Shown here: positions 1-10,670 of the stretch, one piece after another
Position numbering within the stretch: the first letter of the stretch is position 1
Layout: each line of letters starts with the position of its first letter
Assembly (NCBI GenBank): GCA_026874595.1
Contig: CM049315.1
Location: 71,345,416 to 71,409,415 of the forward strand
Source of the DNA: Sipunculus nudus
Lineage: Eukaryota > Annelida > Sipuncula > Golfingiida > Sipunculidae
Direction of reading: 5' to 3'
DNA: 64,000 bases
The notes under the pieces: generated by a model
What the model saw: only the letters and a program-made list of their open reading frames with translations
Told to the model about the DNA's origin: nothing
The model's database searches: none
Translations under genes and position numbers: made by a program

Positions 1-1060
1 ACTTGCGATCGCATGGCGATTGCAAACATCTGGTTTTACAAGGATTGTACAAATAGTTGTAATAATTATTGCGAGGCACTCTCCGTGGGTCAGATCGTGG
101 CGTTCGGTAGACTTTATAGGTCTTTAAAATTGTTCGTCGATCCTTTAGGTAGACAAAATAATTGTCAGTCTGACAGTGCTCCAGTATAACATATCAAAAT
201 AGCTCTTGAAGAAGTTTTGAAATAACGTTACTGTGATCAATATTCACCGAACGAAAACCCAGGTTTTGGCACTTTTTTTGGATACCTAAAATTAGGTCTG
301 TTTGTGTTATGACATTAAGGTATGTTTTTTTATATCAATTCATGACCCACTGACCGCTAGTTTATGATAAACTACACTTCACATATTCGTTATTTAAAAT
401 GGTTCTCCGACCAAACGTAAGTTGCGATTATAATACTGAGTTAAACCTTAGAATTAGACAATTATTATACTCACATTTGCTGGATTTCTCGAATACATAA
501 AACTAAAAAATATTTTCATATCGTTTTATTCATTCACAAGGCACCAGCCGGTAATTAAGGCAATGAGTTTACATAAACATTAAAACGTATCTTTGTCCAA
601 ATATCCAACCGTATGTTGTAAAATTAAGTGACTTTAAAAATGACAATATATTGAACTTGACTATTTTTAAAATGAATAAAAGAAGCTATGCCTTAGTAGT
701 TAAAAGCATCTGCTATGTTTTAATAACACAAACAAGATAAAATAAGATGTGCATAAAGTTTGTCCATTGCGATTACGCCGAATTACACAGCAATGCCGAT
801 CACCAAGAATCCACATGCACCCTACCTTGACATATGTGAAGCTGTTTTACAATATTTCCTGAGTATGTATATCTAAATTAATATCACGGAAAAATAATTG
901 TGGAGCGAAGTTTTCGCAAAAAGGAACTGCTCGTTTATCGAACTGTAAGCTAACTCAGTATTTTATAGCTAACGTTAAACAGACATTGAAATGAAAACAG
1001 ATATATATTGGTTCTGATAAACTTATCTATGAACATATCGTCTACAAAACAAATATAACT
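1..1060. repeat. Dispersed repeat at left edge, otherwise nothing recognised
   Basis: Bases about 30-110 resemble bases about 43440-43530: both carry ATTGTACAA, a TTCGGTAG block and an ACTTTATAGG/TCTTATAGGG end in the same order. This is a dispersed repeat cut by the window edge. The rest, to 1060, is AT-rich with no exon or RNA gene that I can support. It could include the 3' flank of the integrase element on the minus strand, but I saw no convincing terminal inverted repeat. Confidence 0.45.
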
Positions 1061-2635
1061 CTAAAGTTTCTTTCTCCAAAAGATTGCGACGATAAAAAAC
1101 CAGTCATGTACACCCTTTAACAACTTCAACCAAGCATTAACCCATTTCGAATTATTAATAATTCTCTTTAAAGCTAACAGAATCCCGCTGCCTGGCCCAT
1201 ACAATCTCATCAATTTTCTTACGCTTACTATGCCAGCTTCCATTCGAGATGGTACGTATATCCTTGGAAGCAGCGAGATATATTCCTGTGTGACAGCCCG
1301 AAATCGTCGGTTGACGTTGACTAAACTATTGTAAAGTCTACATATATGATTAGGCCAGGACATTCCAGAGGTACTTATCACCTCTTTGATAATTATGCGC
1401 AGTATCTCGATTGGAAGCTTACCAAGGTCTATGCTAGGCTGACCAGGGCTTCTTGAAGGTGACAGATCGGTTTCTGCAAAACGGCGTTCTTTGGAGAGGG
1501 AAGCAGGCGTCAATGGGCATCTTTGTTGGGACGTACTTTGTTCGGGATCATGGGGCTCAGGTGACACGGGAAAGGCGGACTCGGGGTTTCTCGACGGTGA
1601 CGCATCAGGTTCGATATCATGGGGCTCAGGTGACACGGGAAAGGCGGACTCGGGGTTTCTCGACGGTGACGCTTCAGGTTCGATATCGTGGGGCTCAGGT
1701 GACACGGGAAAGGCCGACACAGGGTTTCTCAACGGTGACGCATCAGGTTCGATATCATGGGGCTCAGGTGACACGGTAGGGGCCGACACAGGGTTTCTCG
1801 ACGGCGACGCATCAGGTTCCATATCTTGGGGCTCAGGTGACACGGTAGGGGCCGACACAGGGTTTCTCGACGGTGAGGCATCAGGTTCGATATCATGGGG
1901 CTCAGGTGACTCGGGAGGGGCCGACACAGGGTTTCTCGACGGTGACGCATCTGGTTCCACATCATGGGGCTCAGGTGACACGGGAGGGGCCGACACGGGG
2001 TTTCTCAACGGTGACGCATCAGGTTCGATATCATGGGGCTCAGGTGACACGAGAAAGGCCGACACAGGGTTTCTCGACGGTGATGCATTAGATTCGATAT
2101 CACGGGGTTCAGGTGACACAGGAAAGGCCGACACGGGGTTTCGCGACGGTAACGCATCAGGTTTGATATCATGGGGCTCAGGTGACGCGGGAAAGGACAC
2201 AGGGTTTCTTTGTGGGGACAAGCTAGGTTCCGTATCATTTGGTTCAGGTGACGCAGGAAAGGCCAACACTGGGTTTCTCGACGGTAACGCATCAGGTTCG
2301 ATATCATGGGGCTCAGGTGATGTGGGAAAGGCCGACACGGGGCTTCTTTGTGGGGACAAGCTAGGTTCCGTATCATATGGTTCAGGGGACGCAGGAAAGG
2401 CTGACACGGGGCTACTTTGCGGGGACGTACTGCGATCGGGATCATGGAGTTTTGTGGGTGCGGAGTTACCTGTCATGGAATTTCTTTGCCTGGACACATT
2501 GGATTCTAGGAATATTTCGGGACAGAGAATGGAAGAATTATTCACACTAACATAATGTTCACCCTGTTCCTCAGCCAGGTGCCCTACAGTTACAGTTGGT
2601 AGGTTTTGATTATAGTTTCCTGTTGGGGATAACAC
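1061..2635 (-). pseudogene. OTU C-terminus, 23-residue Pro/Asp/Ser repeats and F-box-like domain
   Basis: The first 30 codons complete the OTU domain: EEQGEHYVSV carries the catalytic His. The frame is open upstream without an ATG (the nominal start at 2633-2635 is GTG), as expected for the downstream part of a frameshifted gene. Next come about 13-14 copies of a 23-residue unit, SPEPHDIEPDASPSRNP followed by a VSAFPV-type piece, acidic and proline-rich and probably unstructured. The last about 120 residues start LGKLPIEILRIIIKEV and continue with a CRLYNSLVNVNRRFR stretch, an F-box-like pattern (LPxEIL..I, then V.r.f). F-box domains bind Skp1 in ubiquitin ligases. An OTU protease and an F-box in one chain would join removal and attachment of ubiquitin. 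The F-box call rests on pattern only. Confidence 0.65.
1545..2450 (-). repeat. 69-bp coding tandem repeat
   Basis: Units of 69 bp, a multiple of three, repeat about 13 times. Each includes GGTTCGATATCATGGGGCTC and GGTTTCTCGACGGTGACGCA-type blocks. Variation is mostly at single bases, plus a shorter and more divergent pair near 2190-2260 and 2335-2400. Because the unit has no stop in several frames, it makes long shadow frames on the plus strand. The coding strand is minus, shown by continuity with the OTU and F-box parts. Confidence 0.9.
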
Positions 2636-2657
2636 ACTTGTTGCTTGCTGCCCTAGA

Positions 2658-3527
2658 CTAGAAAAAAACTATGATGTTTATACCAAATATCTCTGATGCC
2701 CTTTGCAAGGTGATGTGGTCACCATATGTGCCATTTTTGGACATGTTTACTAAATACCTACAGAAGTTATTATCCTCAATAAACAGGGCAACTGGTTCCC
2801 CGTGGATTGTTTCAGGATTTGCTCTCAAATCGTCTACTATTTCACGGCGTAAAGTTGAAGCCGAACGGTGAATTCCAAATTTACTAAGCTGATGGGCTAA
2901 AGCACTAAACTGACAGTTACCATCTGGTCTTGGATCAAAAAGTAATTTAAGTCCTTGTTTCTGTAAAGATGCCAGCCTGTCGTTGTGACTAAGTACTAAA
3001 TAAAACTTCTTATGGTGTTGCTTTTTATTTGTTGCCTCTCGCTTTTGTATTCCTTGTTGCCTGGCTCTTTCTTGTTTTCGAGTAATACTTGTGATGACCG
3101 CCACAGAGTACCAACTTTCTGTTGGGTAAGTTTGCCCCGGGGGTACCAGTCTGATTTTATATCTTTGGAGTTTTAAATTTCTCTTTATAATCCGTCCTTG
3201 TACCACTGCGCGAACTCTTTTGGTCGCCCTTACTCTTACGAGAACTCTTTCTTTCAGTTCATAAACAGAGGAAGGATTCTTCTTCAGACCTCGTAGCACC
3301 ATCCTCTCTGAGCACCGATCTGATGCGCGCCGAGCATCATCGCGTAGCCCCTGTCGCTTTTTTTCGAATGTTGTTCTTTCTTTTGCCGTTGGGGCTATAT
3401 CTCTGTCTAGAAACATCTCCGTTGTCACGGAACTGTAGTTTTGACCTGATGGGTTGCTTAGTCGGTTGGTTTCTCTTCCGTAATAGATGTGAAATGGTGA
3501 TTTCCAGTCTAGTTCTTCTTTAGCCTC
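2658..3527 (-). pseudogene. Integrase C-terminal region plus OTU cysteine protease module
   Basis: This region continues in the integrase frame after the TAA. A basic stretch is followed by an SH3-like piece (VYELKERVLVRVRA... QGRII), the position where integrases carry their C-terminal DNA-binding fold. The OTU domain follows: PDGNCQFSALAHQL supplies the catalytic Cys (residue 172 counted from the GTG at 3428), preceded by the usual Asp-Gly-Asn. OTU proteases hydrolyse ubiquitin chains. The frame closes at TAG 2658-2660 before the catalytic His. The missing part, ending GEHYVSV, is found at once in the next frame, so a one-base loss in the homopolymer at 2662-2668 explains the break. Confidence 0.82.
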
Positions 3528-4445
3528 TTAGTTCATAATAGCAGCATACGACTGCAGCTTCATCACCCAGTTTGTTCCTCGTCTTTTGAATGTTATGAGG
3601 TCATACATTATGTTACGTTTGAGCGTTCTATGTGTTCTCTCTACTTTTCTTTGACTTTGTGGGTGATAGGGGGAACTCATTGTTATTTTTACTCCAAGCT
3701 TTCTCATAAGACTCTTAACCGCTCCTTGGAATTCCAATTCTCTGTCATGCTGTATAACTTTCGGAGGCCCGTGCTCAAAATAAATATCAGCCAGGTGATG
3801 AGCAACTGCCGATGAAGTTTTTCTATTCAATGCTCTCAGCCAAATGTAGCGGCTGAAAACGTCAATTACTGTCAGCACATAACGGTATGTTACACCATTA
3901 TATTCTACCGACCATTTATTGAGATCTAGGAGGTCAATCTGATGGCGAATCTGCACTTCCTTTGCTTTTATCGGCCGTAATGTGGCTTTATTCTGAAATC
4001 TTGCTTCCAAAAGTTGATAGCGCTTCGACCCGTCCAGAATTTTTCCCACTTTACGTCTGCTCAGGCCTTCGTACTGGGACTTTAATCGGATGTTAAGTTT
4101 TCTTGCACCTGACCCTTTCGTAGTTTGGAATCCTTGTTTAACGATACCTTTTATGTTTTCTTCTTTCACGACAACTTTCCCATTTAACAGCAAGGTTTTT
4201 CCGTCCTCTGCCAGACTGAAACTTTCGCGGTTTCGCCAGTATCGTACAATGGCGGATTTTTCTTCTTTTGTTCTTTCAGACACTGGTATGTCGTATGTGC
4301 TTATCAACAGCGACACTATTACGTCATAGGTTTTGGCTTTCATTGCGCGCCTACCATGTCCGTATACGGCTGATAAGCTAGCAAGCAAGATCAAACTTGT
4401 TATAAGCTTCATTTTCAAAATCTGAAATGCAAGTAAAAGGCACAT
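3528..4445 (-). pseudogene. Integrase (rve, DDE) module of the Ginger-like gene, 305 codons then an in-frame stop
   Basis: The integrase core spans about residues 160-285. Catalytic residues are visible as D171 (QIDLLDL), D234 (IQHDRELEF) and E269 (QRKVER), giving 34 residues between the last two, as in retroviral-type integrases. PYHPQSQ before the glutamate is a family hallmark. The start is an ATG at 4443-4445, but a second ATG at codon 12 begins a run that looks like a signal peptide (MKLITSLILLASLSAVYG), which is odd for a nuclear enzyme. The N-terminal third has no clear zinc-finger HHCC. The frame ends at TAA 3528-3530 just after a tryptophan-rich stretch (NWVMKLQSYA), and in-frame coding resumes directly behind it. 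The three catalytic residues are intact. Confidence 0.8.
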
Positions 4446-5229
4446 TGTGAGATAAATATATGTAAATACAAAATTAGTAAAAAGTAATAAACAAGAAGCA
4501 TTATAAAAAGAAGAAACTGTGGTACAATAGACTTAACGAACACAATGGACTGGAATTGTTCAGAAAAGCCGTACCCATATTAAAGACAGGCAGCGATTCC
4601 CTAGTGGTTTTCAATATCTCGAGGATTTTTTCTCCAATTAAAAACAAAAAACAAAAATAAAAACATATAGCCTAAGTATTTATCACGCTCCGGTCGCACA
4701 ACAATATAACAACATAACATAACGTCTGGGAATATACTGGTATGGTCTGAAATCTTGGTACTATTGATCAAATGTGACTTATTATTCGTTAAGAATTATA
4801 GTCCTAAATTGTGCAAATATGACAATAGGTAATACCATGGAGGTATAATGCAGAGGAGAAGCTACGGGAAACGCCGGACACAGGAGATATTGCTTGACCC
4901 GGGTGTAAAGGCTCTTTGATCTGGCTCTAGAGTTCTCCCAGATGTATGCTCGCCAATTACCGCATCTATCAAACAGTTCCCTATTGGATAAATATCAAAT
5001 TCCTTAAATGTAATGGAGCCACTACGTTTAACCGCCGAATCACAGATGTGTATATTAACTGACACAAGGAATGTCTCCTGATGTGTGAGCGCTAAAAACT
5101 GCTTGCATTTAATAGAGATGCCAAAGTATGACCAGATCAACTTTTAAATAGGTCTTCGGGTCACATCCCTACTCTTGTGTCCCCTATACTATACCCACGG
5201 ACATGCTACTTAGGTGCACCACAAGTCAA

Positions 5230-5420
5230 GTTCAATGGATACTGAACCAAGAGGCGTGAAAATGGGATATGTGCGACTTTCCCCAAAATAGATACACAGA
5301 TGGACGCCACTCAAACGTAATTACTGGTGGCGCCACCAGTCTTGTATCTGGGATAAAGCAATCCGAGATTTATGGATAAGTAAAATGTCTGGCCTATATG
5401 TCACATGTGACCCTATAAGG
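5230..5420. repeat. Dispersed repeat with an 18-bp perfect palindrome
   Basis: ACTGGTGGCGCCACCAGT at 5323-5340 equals its own reverse complement. The neighbourhood (ACACAGATGGACGCC, CTTGTATCTGGGATAAA) matches the tandem array at 62.9-64 kb in the same order, so both are copies of one repeat family. Confidence 0.7.
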
Positions 5421-6639
5421 ATACCTTTCCATTCCATAAATTCAGTCTCGGAGGAGTTTTTCGAAATCAATTCCGGCCGCCGATCTTGACACTGAAATAA
5501 TTTTTTTAGGTTACTAGAAAAGACTGAGTTTACAGTAGGCCTATTGTAACACGGGACACGTTTAGAGATGAGTTTTGGGTGTTTGTTTTTTTATATATAT
5601 TTCTTGCATAAAAGTATAAAAAGTGAGAAAGCTTGTAACAGGTTGTAATGCCCGGTGACTTGTTACACTGTATTTCCGATTGACAAGTGCAGTGACTCGT
5701 TCCTGACGAAGTTTCAGGGCCGTAGCCATGGTGATGCCACAAGCGACCACAAGCACCGATCCGACGCCGCCCCACCTGCTGCCCCCCCCCCCCCCCCCCT
5801 CCACCCAACCCGCCATGCGAATTTTCATGCAACGCTGATGATACCGTTTACTCTATGAAATTCAGAAGTTCAGAAGTTGTAGAATGATAGTAATTTTCCA
5901 AATGCAATAAATAGTTCATGTATACATCAAATATCATTATATTCTGTTCTTTGCAACAAGTCCTATATAAAGAAAACATTTGTCCCCGATACATAATTTC
6001 TTTATTTGTCTTGAGGTCTTTGGAGTCAATGGATCATTGATTTCGCACAAATGATTATTGAATTAAATAATTTCCTTGAAATGAAAGGTTTTTATCTGAA
6101 TATTAAAAGTATCTGAAGAATATCAAAATACTGGGCGGGCTGCTTCTATACAGAATTTTCCTGGATTTCATCCTCGACTGTCCCTCTTCCACTGACATAT
6201 GCTGTATCTTGCTTTTACTTTCAGGTTTGTTGGCAGATCTGGAATACCTAAATTGTTTATACTTACATATATTGTCATAGTCTATCGATATCTCTATATC
6301 ACAATCCGTATTGTTCATTTTCCGTTTGGTGCCATTGAATTGTTACCCCCAGTGATCCTAGATTAATCTTTAGCTCTGGATGTTAAATATTTTTCCGGGA
6401 TCTGCAGGATGGTTCCGAGTTTGAAGGAATAAGGTTTATATTTTTTTGTGGAGGTTACCGCCATTTTACTTATATTAACCTCCTTGTACATCCGCATAAA
6501 TCTATTACGGTTTGGAATACCTAACAGGGCGATATCACACGCTTTCTGTGATTTATATTTTATCCTGGTATCAGGTTACTACTTGGTTTCAGGTAACTAC
6601 CGCACCTGCGGGTCCTGGTTGTGTAGTCATCTCCATTAC

Positions 6640-6840
6640 TAGGTCATTACATGGAGAAACTCACAAAATTTTGCATTCGTTTGTGAGTGATATACACGGC
6701 TGTGGGCCACAGCCTTCCCCAGCCCCCACCCTGGATGGGGGCCGACCATGCAAAATCTAACCTCTTCTCGGCTGAGTTTTGAACTCCCAATCTCCCCGCA
6801 TTTAGACCTGTGCTCTACCCCTAGAACACAGAAGCCGGCA
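6640..6840 (-). repeat. Degenerate tRNA-derived SINE
   Basis: On the minus strand, a TAGGGGTAGAGCAC box-A-like stretch lies upstream of GGGAGTTCAAAACTC, a box-B-like stretch, at roughly tRNA spacing. No complete cloverleaf is apparent, so a functional tRNA is unlikely. Confidence 0.4.
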
Positions 6841-7162
6841 TTTTCATATTGTTGTTTTGTTGTTTGGGTGTGATATTATTTTTCAAAAATTAAATTGTAT
6901 AAGTGTCCGTCTAGAAGCGCACGAATGACGCATCATATTTTCCACTTCATATACGTGTGTTGAAAGCTGTTAATTTGTGCGAACTGTTATACATATTGAC
7001 CTAAAACATCTTAACCTATGCATATATGTGAACCAAAGGAACATTTATTCTTCACTGATTTTTATTTCTTACCATAGAATATAAGATAATATGATCTCCC
7101 GAATTCTAATCGATGGCAGTCAGTCCGTGGATTGACACAGAACAAATTGCAGCAGTACCTAC

Positions 7163-7196
<34 letters not shown>

Positions 7197-7460
7197 TCAT
7201 TTAAAAAGTTATCCTGTTTATCCTGTTAGAAATACTTTTTCATCCCATTAAAACACAGATTCAACAAAAGGATAAATATGACTCATGGCCATATTTCGCT
7301 CATATTATCCTGGTCACCGGCATTTAGGTTCAATTAAACAGACAGCCATTATCTAAATCATCCAGTGGTTTTTCATCCTTGTATGTTCACCTACACATTC
7401 GTGTCACGAGAAGTCAATATTTGAATTGAAGTTTATTTGCTTCAAATTTGAATTATAATT

Positions 7461-7640
7461 TTATTACAGTATGGGTCGTTTTACCCACTTGTGATTTTAT
7501 TACAATATGGGCAGGGTATGGTTATTACATTATGGGCCGTTTTTTATTACATTATGAGCCGTTATTACATTATGGGTCGTTTTTATTACATTTTGGACCT
7601 TTATTACATTATGGGCCGGTTATTACATTATGGGTCGTAA
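7461..7640. repeat. Minisatellite, TTATTACATTATGGGCCG-type unit
   Basis: About eight imperfect copies of TTATTACATTATGGGYCGT, with spacing near 20-28 bp and variable T runs. It is tandem and non-coding. Confidence 0.85.
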
Positions 7641-8482
7641 CAGCGGCAATCGTTGGGCTAATGTAGGAAAGTCCTATAATTCGTAGGGCCTCAGATAGCC
7701 AAAATATCGAACGAAATTCTTAGGTTTATCGTAACACAGTCGTTAGGCATCGTGCAACAGACCTACCTACGAGATCGGCCTGACATAAAGCATAACCTAA
7801 GAATAATAAAATAATGTGAACTTGTAAAAAATTCTACGACTAAGGTACGACAGCTTTTTCCGTTGCAGAATAGCTGAATTTCGTACGAAACACCCACGAC
7901 TTTACAAGGAATTTCCCCAATTTTCTGTCGTAGACCCGTTGTATATGTGTAGTGCGATGTTTGGGACTTAGGATGTACCAAAGCGTAATGTTGCAGTACA
8001 ACGCGTAAAAGCTTGATAAGGGCATAGTTGCGGGGGTATCGTTTATTAAACCGCCTCCGTACGAAGATAAGGCTTATAGGGGTTGATGTCTAATTTTTTG
8101 TATGTTGATGGAATTTCTTAGATCTCAATGAGTGCAAATTCATTGTTTACAATTTGTTTTCTTTTTCTTTTTATTTTCTGCCCTTGCATTAAACGACCGA
8201 TATCCCTTTATTGTTAATTTATTTTAACCGATGTTTGCTCTAGATTTCCAGTATGACTGATTTATAAAAAATCGATTTTTGATCCGAGTTATAGATTTGC
8301 ACTTGTTGTTTTTTTTTATATGGACCTTATTACCAAGGATGTACACTCCATAACCTTGCCCCTTTATCGCTTGGTTTTTGCCGCTGTTTACGCTAGTTCT
8401 CCCATACAACTTGCGCTTACGAGTTTATTCTAAGAATTTTTATCTAGACCAAAACTATGTATTTACCTATGTTAACTTCTTT

Positions 8483-8483
8483 A

Positions 8484-8545
<62 letters not shown>
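8483..8545. repeat. (TA)n microsatellite
   Basis: An uninterrupted AT dinucleotide array with one TTTA break. Similar arrays lie at 7161-7196, 19237-19316, 38788-38848 and 41407-41455. Confidence 0.95.
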
Positions 8546-8547
<2 letters not shown>

Positions 8548-9090
8548 CAAGATGTTCCTGCTTTCCTGTGTCCAAGACCGGGTATGCTTTATTAAACATG
8601 TGTTTCTATGAGATACAAAAAATTCTAGCAGTACAAAGCTCGGTGAAATTTACCATCGTACCAATAAGTTTTCATTGTGTGACAATTCTCACGAAATAAC
8701 ACAATGTTGAACGCATTGCGCAAACAAATGCCCAAGTGTACTCCACAACACCTGTAACTGCAAGAACTGATCATGTTTATACACTTTTTCCTTCACATCT
8801 ATGACGGTTGTTATTTATTCTGCGAAGCTATGCCTTTTCATTTAAGTCAGTAGGAGCTACGGAATGACAGGTACTCGACCATGCAATTTCATGATTAAAA
8901 CTTCCTGATAGCCTTTATAACTTCGGGGGAATTCCAAAAGCAAACATAAAGTCGTGATTTATGATCAGTTGCCAAGCAGAACAAATCTACTTCTTAAAAC
9001 AGCTGTATAAACCTGATTAGAAAAACCGGTTTAAATGCTGACTTTATCTCGTGTGTCCTGATGTAGGAGAGATGAAGCTTTAGACAGCTT

Positions 9091-9097
9091 TATAAAG
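9091..9097 (+). promoter_or_regulatory. TATA box of the VWDE-like gene
   Basis: TATAAAG lies 41 bases before the ATG at 9132. With the usual 25-32 bp from TATA to start site, transcription would begin near 9120 and leave a 5' leader of only about 10 bases. Confidence 0.5.
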
Positions 9098-9131
9098 GGA
9101 AAGCGCACGCTTGATCCTCGCAGCTCTAGAC

Positions 9132-9195
9132 ATGGACGGCTACGGATACCTCCCAGTGTTGTTGACAGTGGTACTCGGCATTCTGATTTCCATTG
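9132..9195 (+). CDS. VWDE-like exon 1: signal peptide
   Basis: MDGYGYLPVLLTVVLGILIS is a clear signal sequence with a hydrophobic core from residue 8. The donor is G|GTTAGT and the exon ends in phase 1, matching exon 2. Confidence 0.8.
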
Positions 9196-9336
9196 GTTAG
9201 TTTTACATTTAAGCTTTATATATAACATTCAATATATATTGGTAAATTAAAAGCAAAATGAATCAAAGTTTTAGAGGAGACGTGCCTAGTTTGATATATA
9301 TTTTAATTGTCAAATATATTTTTATATTTTCCACAG

Positions 9337-9562
9337 ATGGAGACCCATGCGTTCAGCATATGGTTTGGCCAGACCCCAACGCCCTGAAAAGTAACCACAC
9401 TCCGATATCAGACATTCCCATATGCGACCGCAGCAGGACTTCGACTTGGTACCGCGTTATCTCACCGGCAGGGGGCGATATGGTCAACTCTTGTCCAGCT
9501 CCAGGAATGTGCAGTACCGGGATGGACGGGATGTTATTAAATGTGCCCCTTCTTGATGGACG
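9337..9562 (+). CDS. VWDE-like exon 2: N-terminal extracellular region
   Basis: The acceptor is TTTTCCACAG. It encodes GDPCVQHMVWPDPNA, an ICDRSRT stretch, TWYRVISPAGGDMVNSCPAP and GMCSTG, the spacing seen at the N-terminus of VWDE proteins (CD...WYR...MP..C....C.T). The donor is CG|GTATGA, phase 2. The next exon found starts in phase 0, so a small exon may be missing or unseen between 9563 and 11115. Confidence 0.85.
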
Positions 9563-10089
9563 GTATGATATTAAATCCTAATAACTACTGTTCACCTTGG
9601 CGAATATCCTCCCGTCAACAAGGATGGGTACCTGTAAATATAGGGCTATTTATCATGAATACTTATGAGCTGAACATTGAAAATTGAAGCTTCTCCGTCC
9701 TTGTCAGCTGCTTAATAAACGCAGTAAGAGACCGAACCGCAAGTTGGTTCAAAATCATCAGTGTCAGTTTAATATGCATGCCGACGTACTTCCCTGGTCA
9801 GCTTGTCTCAGTAAAGTCACATTCGAGTTCCTGAACTGGCTCCGTTACTTCTGACTTATAGCCTGCTCAGCGACGACCTATTTTGTAACGTCCCCTGTTG
9901 TAATAATTATTCGATAACAGGTTACAAAGGCATTTGCTTTTCATTAGCCTTGTTGCATCAAAGTGCATTACTGTATTAATTATTTCACTAGGAGTTGCTT
10001 AACAACCCTTTTGTGATGTTCTGATTACATACGGGCGTTGCAGTTGCGAATTTTATTGTGAAACATTATAGGTTAGAGCAGAGTTCGGC

Positions 10090-10670
10090 TGACGCTCCAT
10101 AAGCAGCGGTTACGCTATGCTCAATTATTCGCTACACTTACCGCTGCAAGAAACCCCGGTTGCCAGTCAAGTTATGCCACCAGGCGCTGCTTTCTCTGGG
10201 AATTTCCCCCTGCTTAATATTTAACCAATCACACTGCAGGCATGACCAGCATAATCGGATGTTGTTCTAGGTGCCGGTCGATTTGCACTGTGGTCGAATG
10301 CGCTTGGTAGCACAATCTTTTCAACCGCCCGTTAGAATACACACGATGCAATCGTCACCTTTCAAGACAGTCTTTTTACTAACTTGCTTGTTTGGCCTGA
10401 GGTCAGTTATCTCCAACTCTGTGCATATTTCCTCTCTTGCAGTGTTGCACGCAGGTTATATGTTTACACGCTAAGCCATCATATTTCTTTTAGTATTTTG
10501 CATCATTGTTTACATGCTTAGCCAATCAGATTTTAGCTTTTCCAGCAAAACTGACTTGGTGTTTGGCAGCTTGCCAAACCTGAAGAATCCTTCTATTTCT
10601 CATAGTGCAAGGTGAGTGCAAGGTTACCCGGGAGATCACGCGCTGTGTTCAGAGCGTAAGTTCGGCTGAG
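10090..10670 (-). repeat. Helicase-bearing dispersed repeat, copy 1
   Basis: Alignable with 45455-45935 through many blocks (CGCTCCATAAGCAGCGGTTA, CAATCGGATGTT, GCCTGAGGTCAGTTAT, GCTGTGTTCAGAGCG). On the minus strand it keeps traces of GDDCIVC..TG, a RecQ-like motif I region, with stops. It lies in a VWDE-like intron. Confidence 0.65.

Larger units (their letters stand above)
1061..4445 (-). mobile_element. Integrase-OTU-repeat-F-box transposon gene (Ginger-like), interrupted
   Basis: Three consecutive minus-strand reading frames read as one protein. The integrase part (4445-3528) and the OTU part share a frame and are separated only by a TAA at 3528-3530. The sequence after that stop continues the integrase C-terminal region, with a YYGR-type motif. 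The OTU part then runs into the third frame through a run of seven A (plus strand, 2662-2668) where one base is lacking. No reverse transcriptase, protease or LTR is present, so this is not a retrotransposon. Ginger-type cut-and-paste elements and domesticated integrases such as KRBA2-like genes combine Gypsy-type integrase with OTU-type proteases, which fits. The F-box-like tail is less usual. I found no terminal inverted repeats, so an immobile host-like gene is also possible. Confidence 0.75.
4446..9085. other. Intergenic stretch with repeats, no supported gene
   Basis: No exon with both a family match and splice sites was found. Items listed separately are a repeat with an 18-bp palindrome (5323-5340), a C run (about 5781-5799), a degenerate tRNA-derived SINE (6640-6840), a 20-bp-class minisatellite (7461-7640) and AT arrays (7161-7196, 8483-8545). 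The many short frames here lack recognisable content. Confidence 0.6.

Noticed and set aside
1545-2450. CRISPR-like regular repeats
   Set aside because: The units are directly adjacent with no unique spacers, encode protein, and sit in a eukaryotic genome.
1491-2555. A 354-codon plus-strand frame of SGSISWGSGDTGKAD-like repeats
   Set aside because: It is the opposite strand of the 69-bp coding repeat. The minus strand is continuous with the OTU end and the F-box-like part, while this frame has no non-repeat domain.
7448-7666. A 72-codon frame of LLHYGPLLHYG-type repeats
   Set aside because: It is a minisatellite read through by chance.
8378-8699. Frames of YIYIYIY repeats
   Set aside because: They are translations of a TA microsatellite. 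The same applies near 38800.
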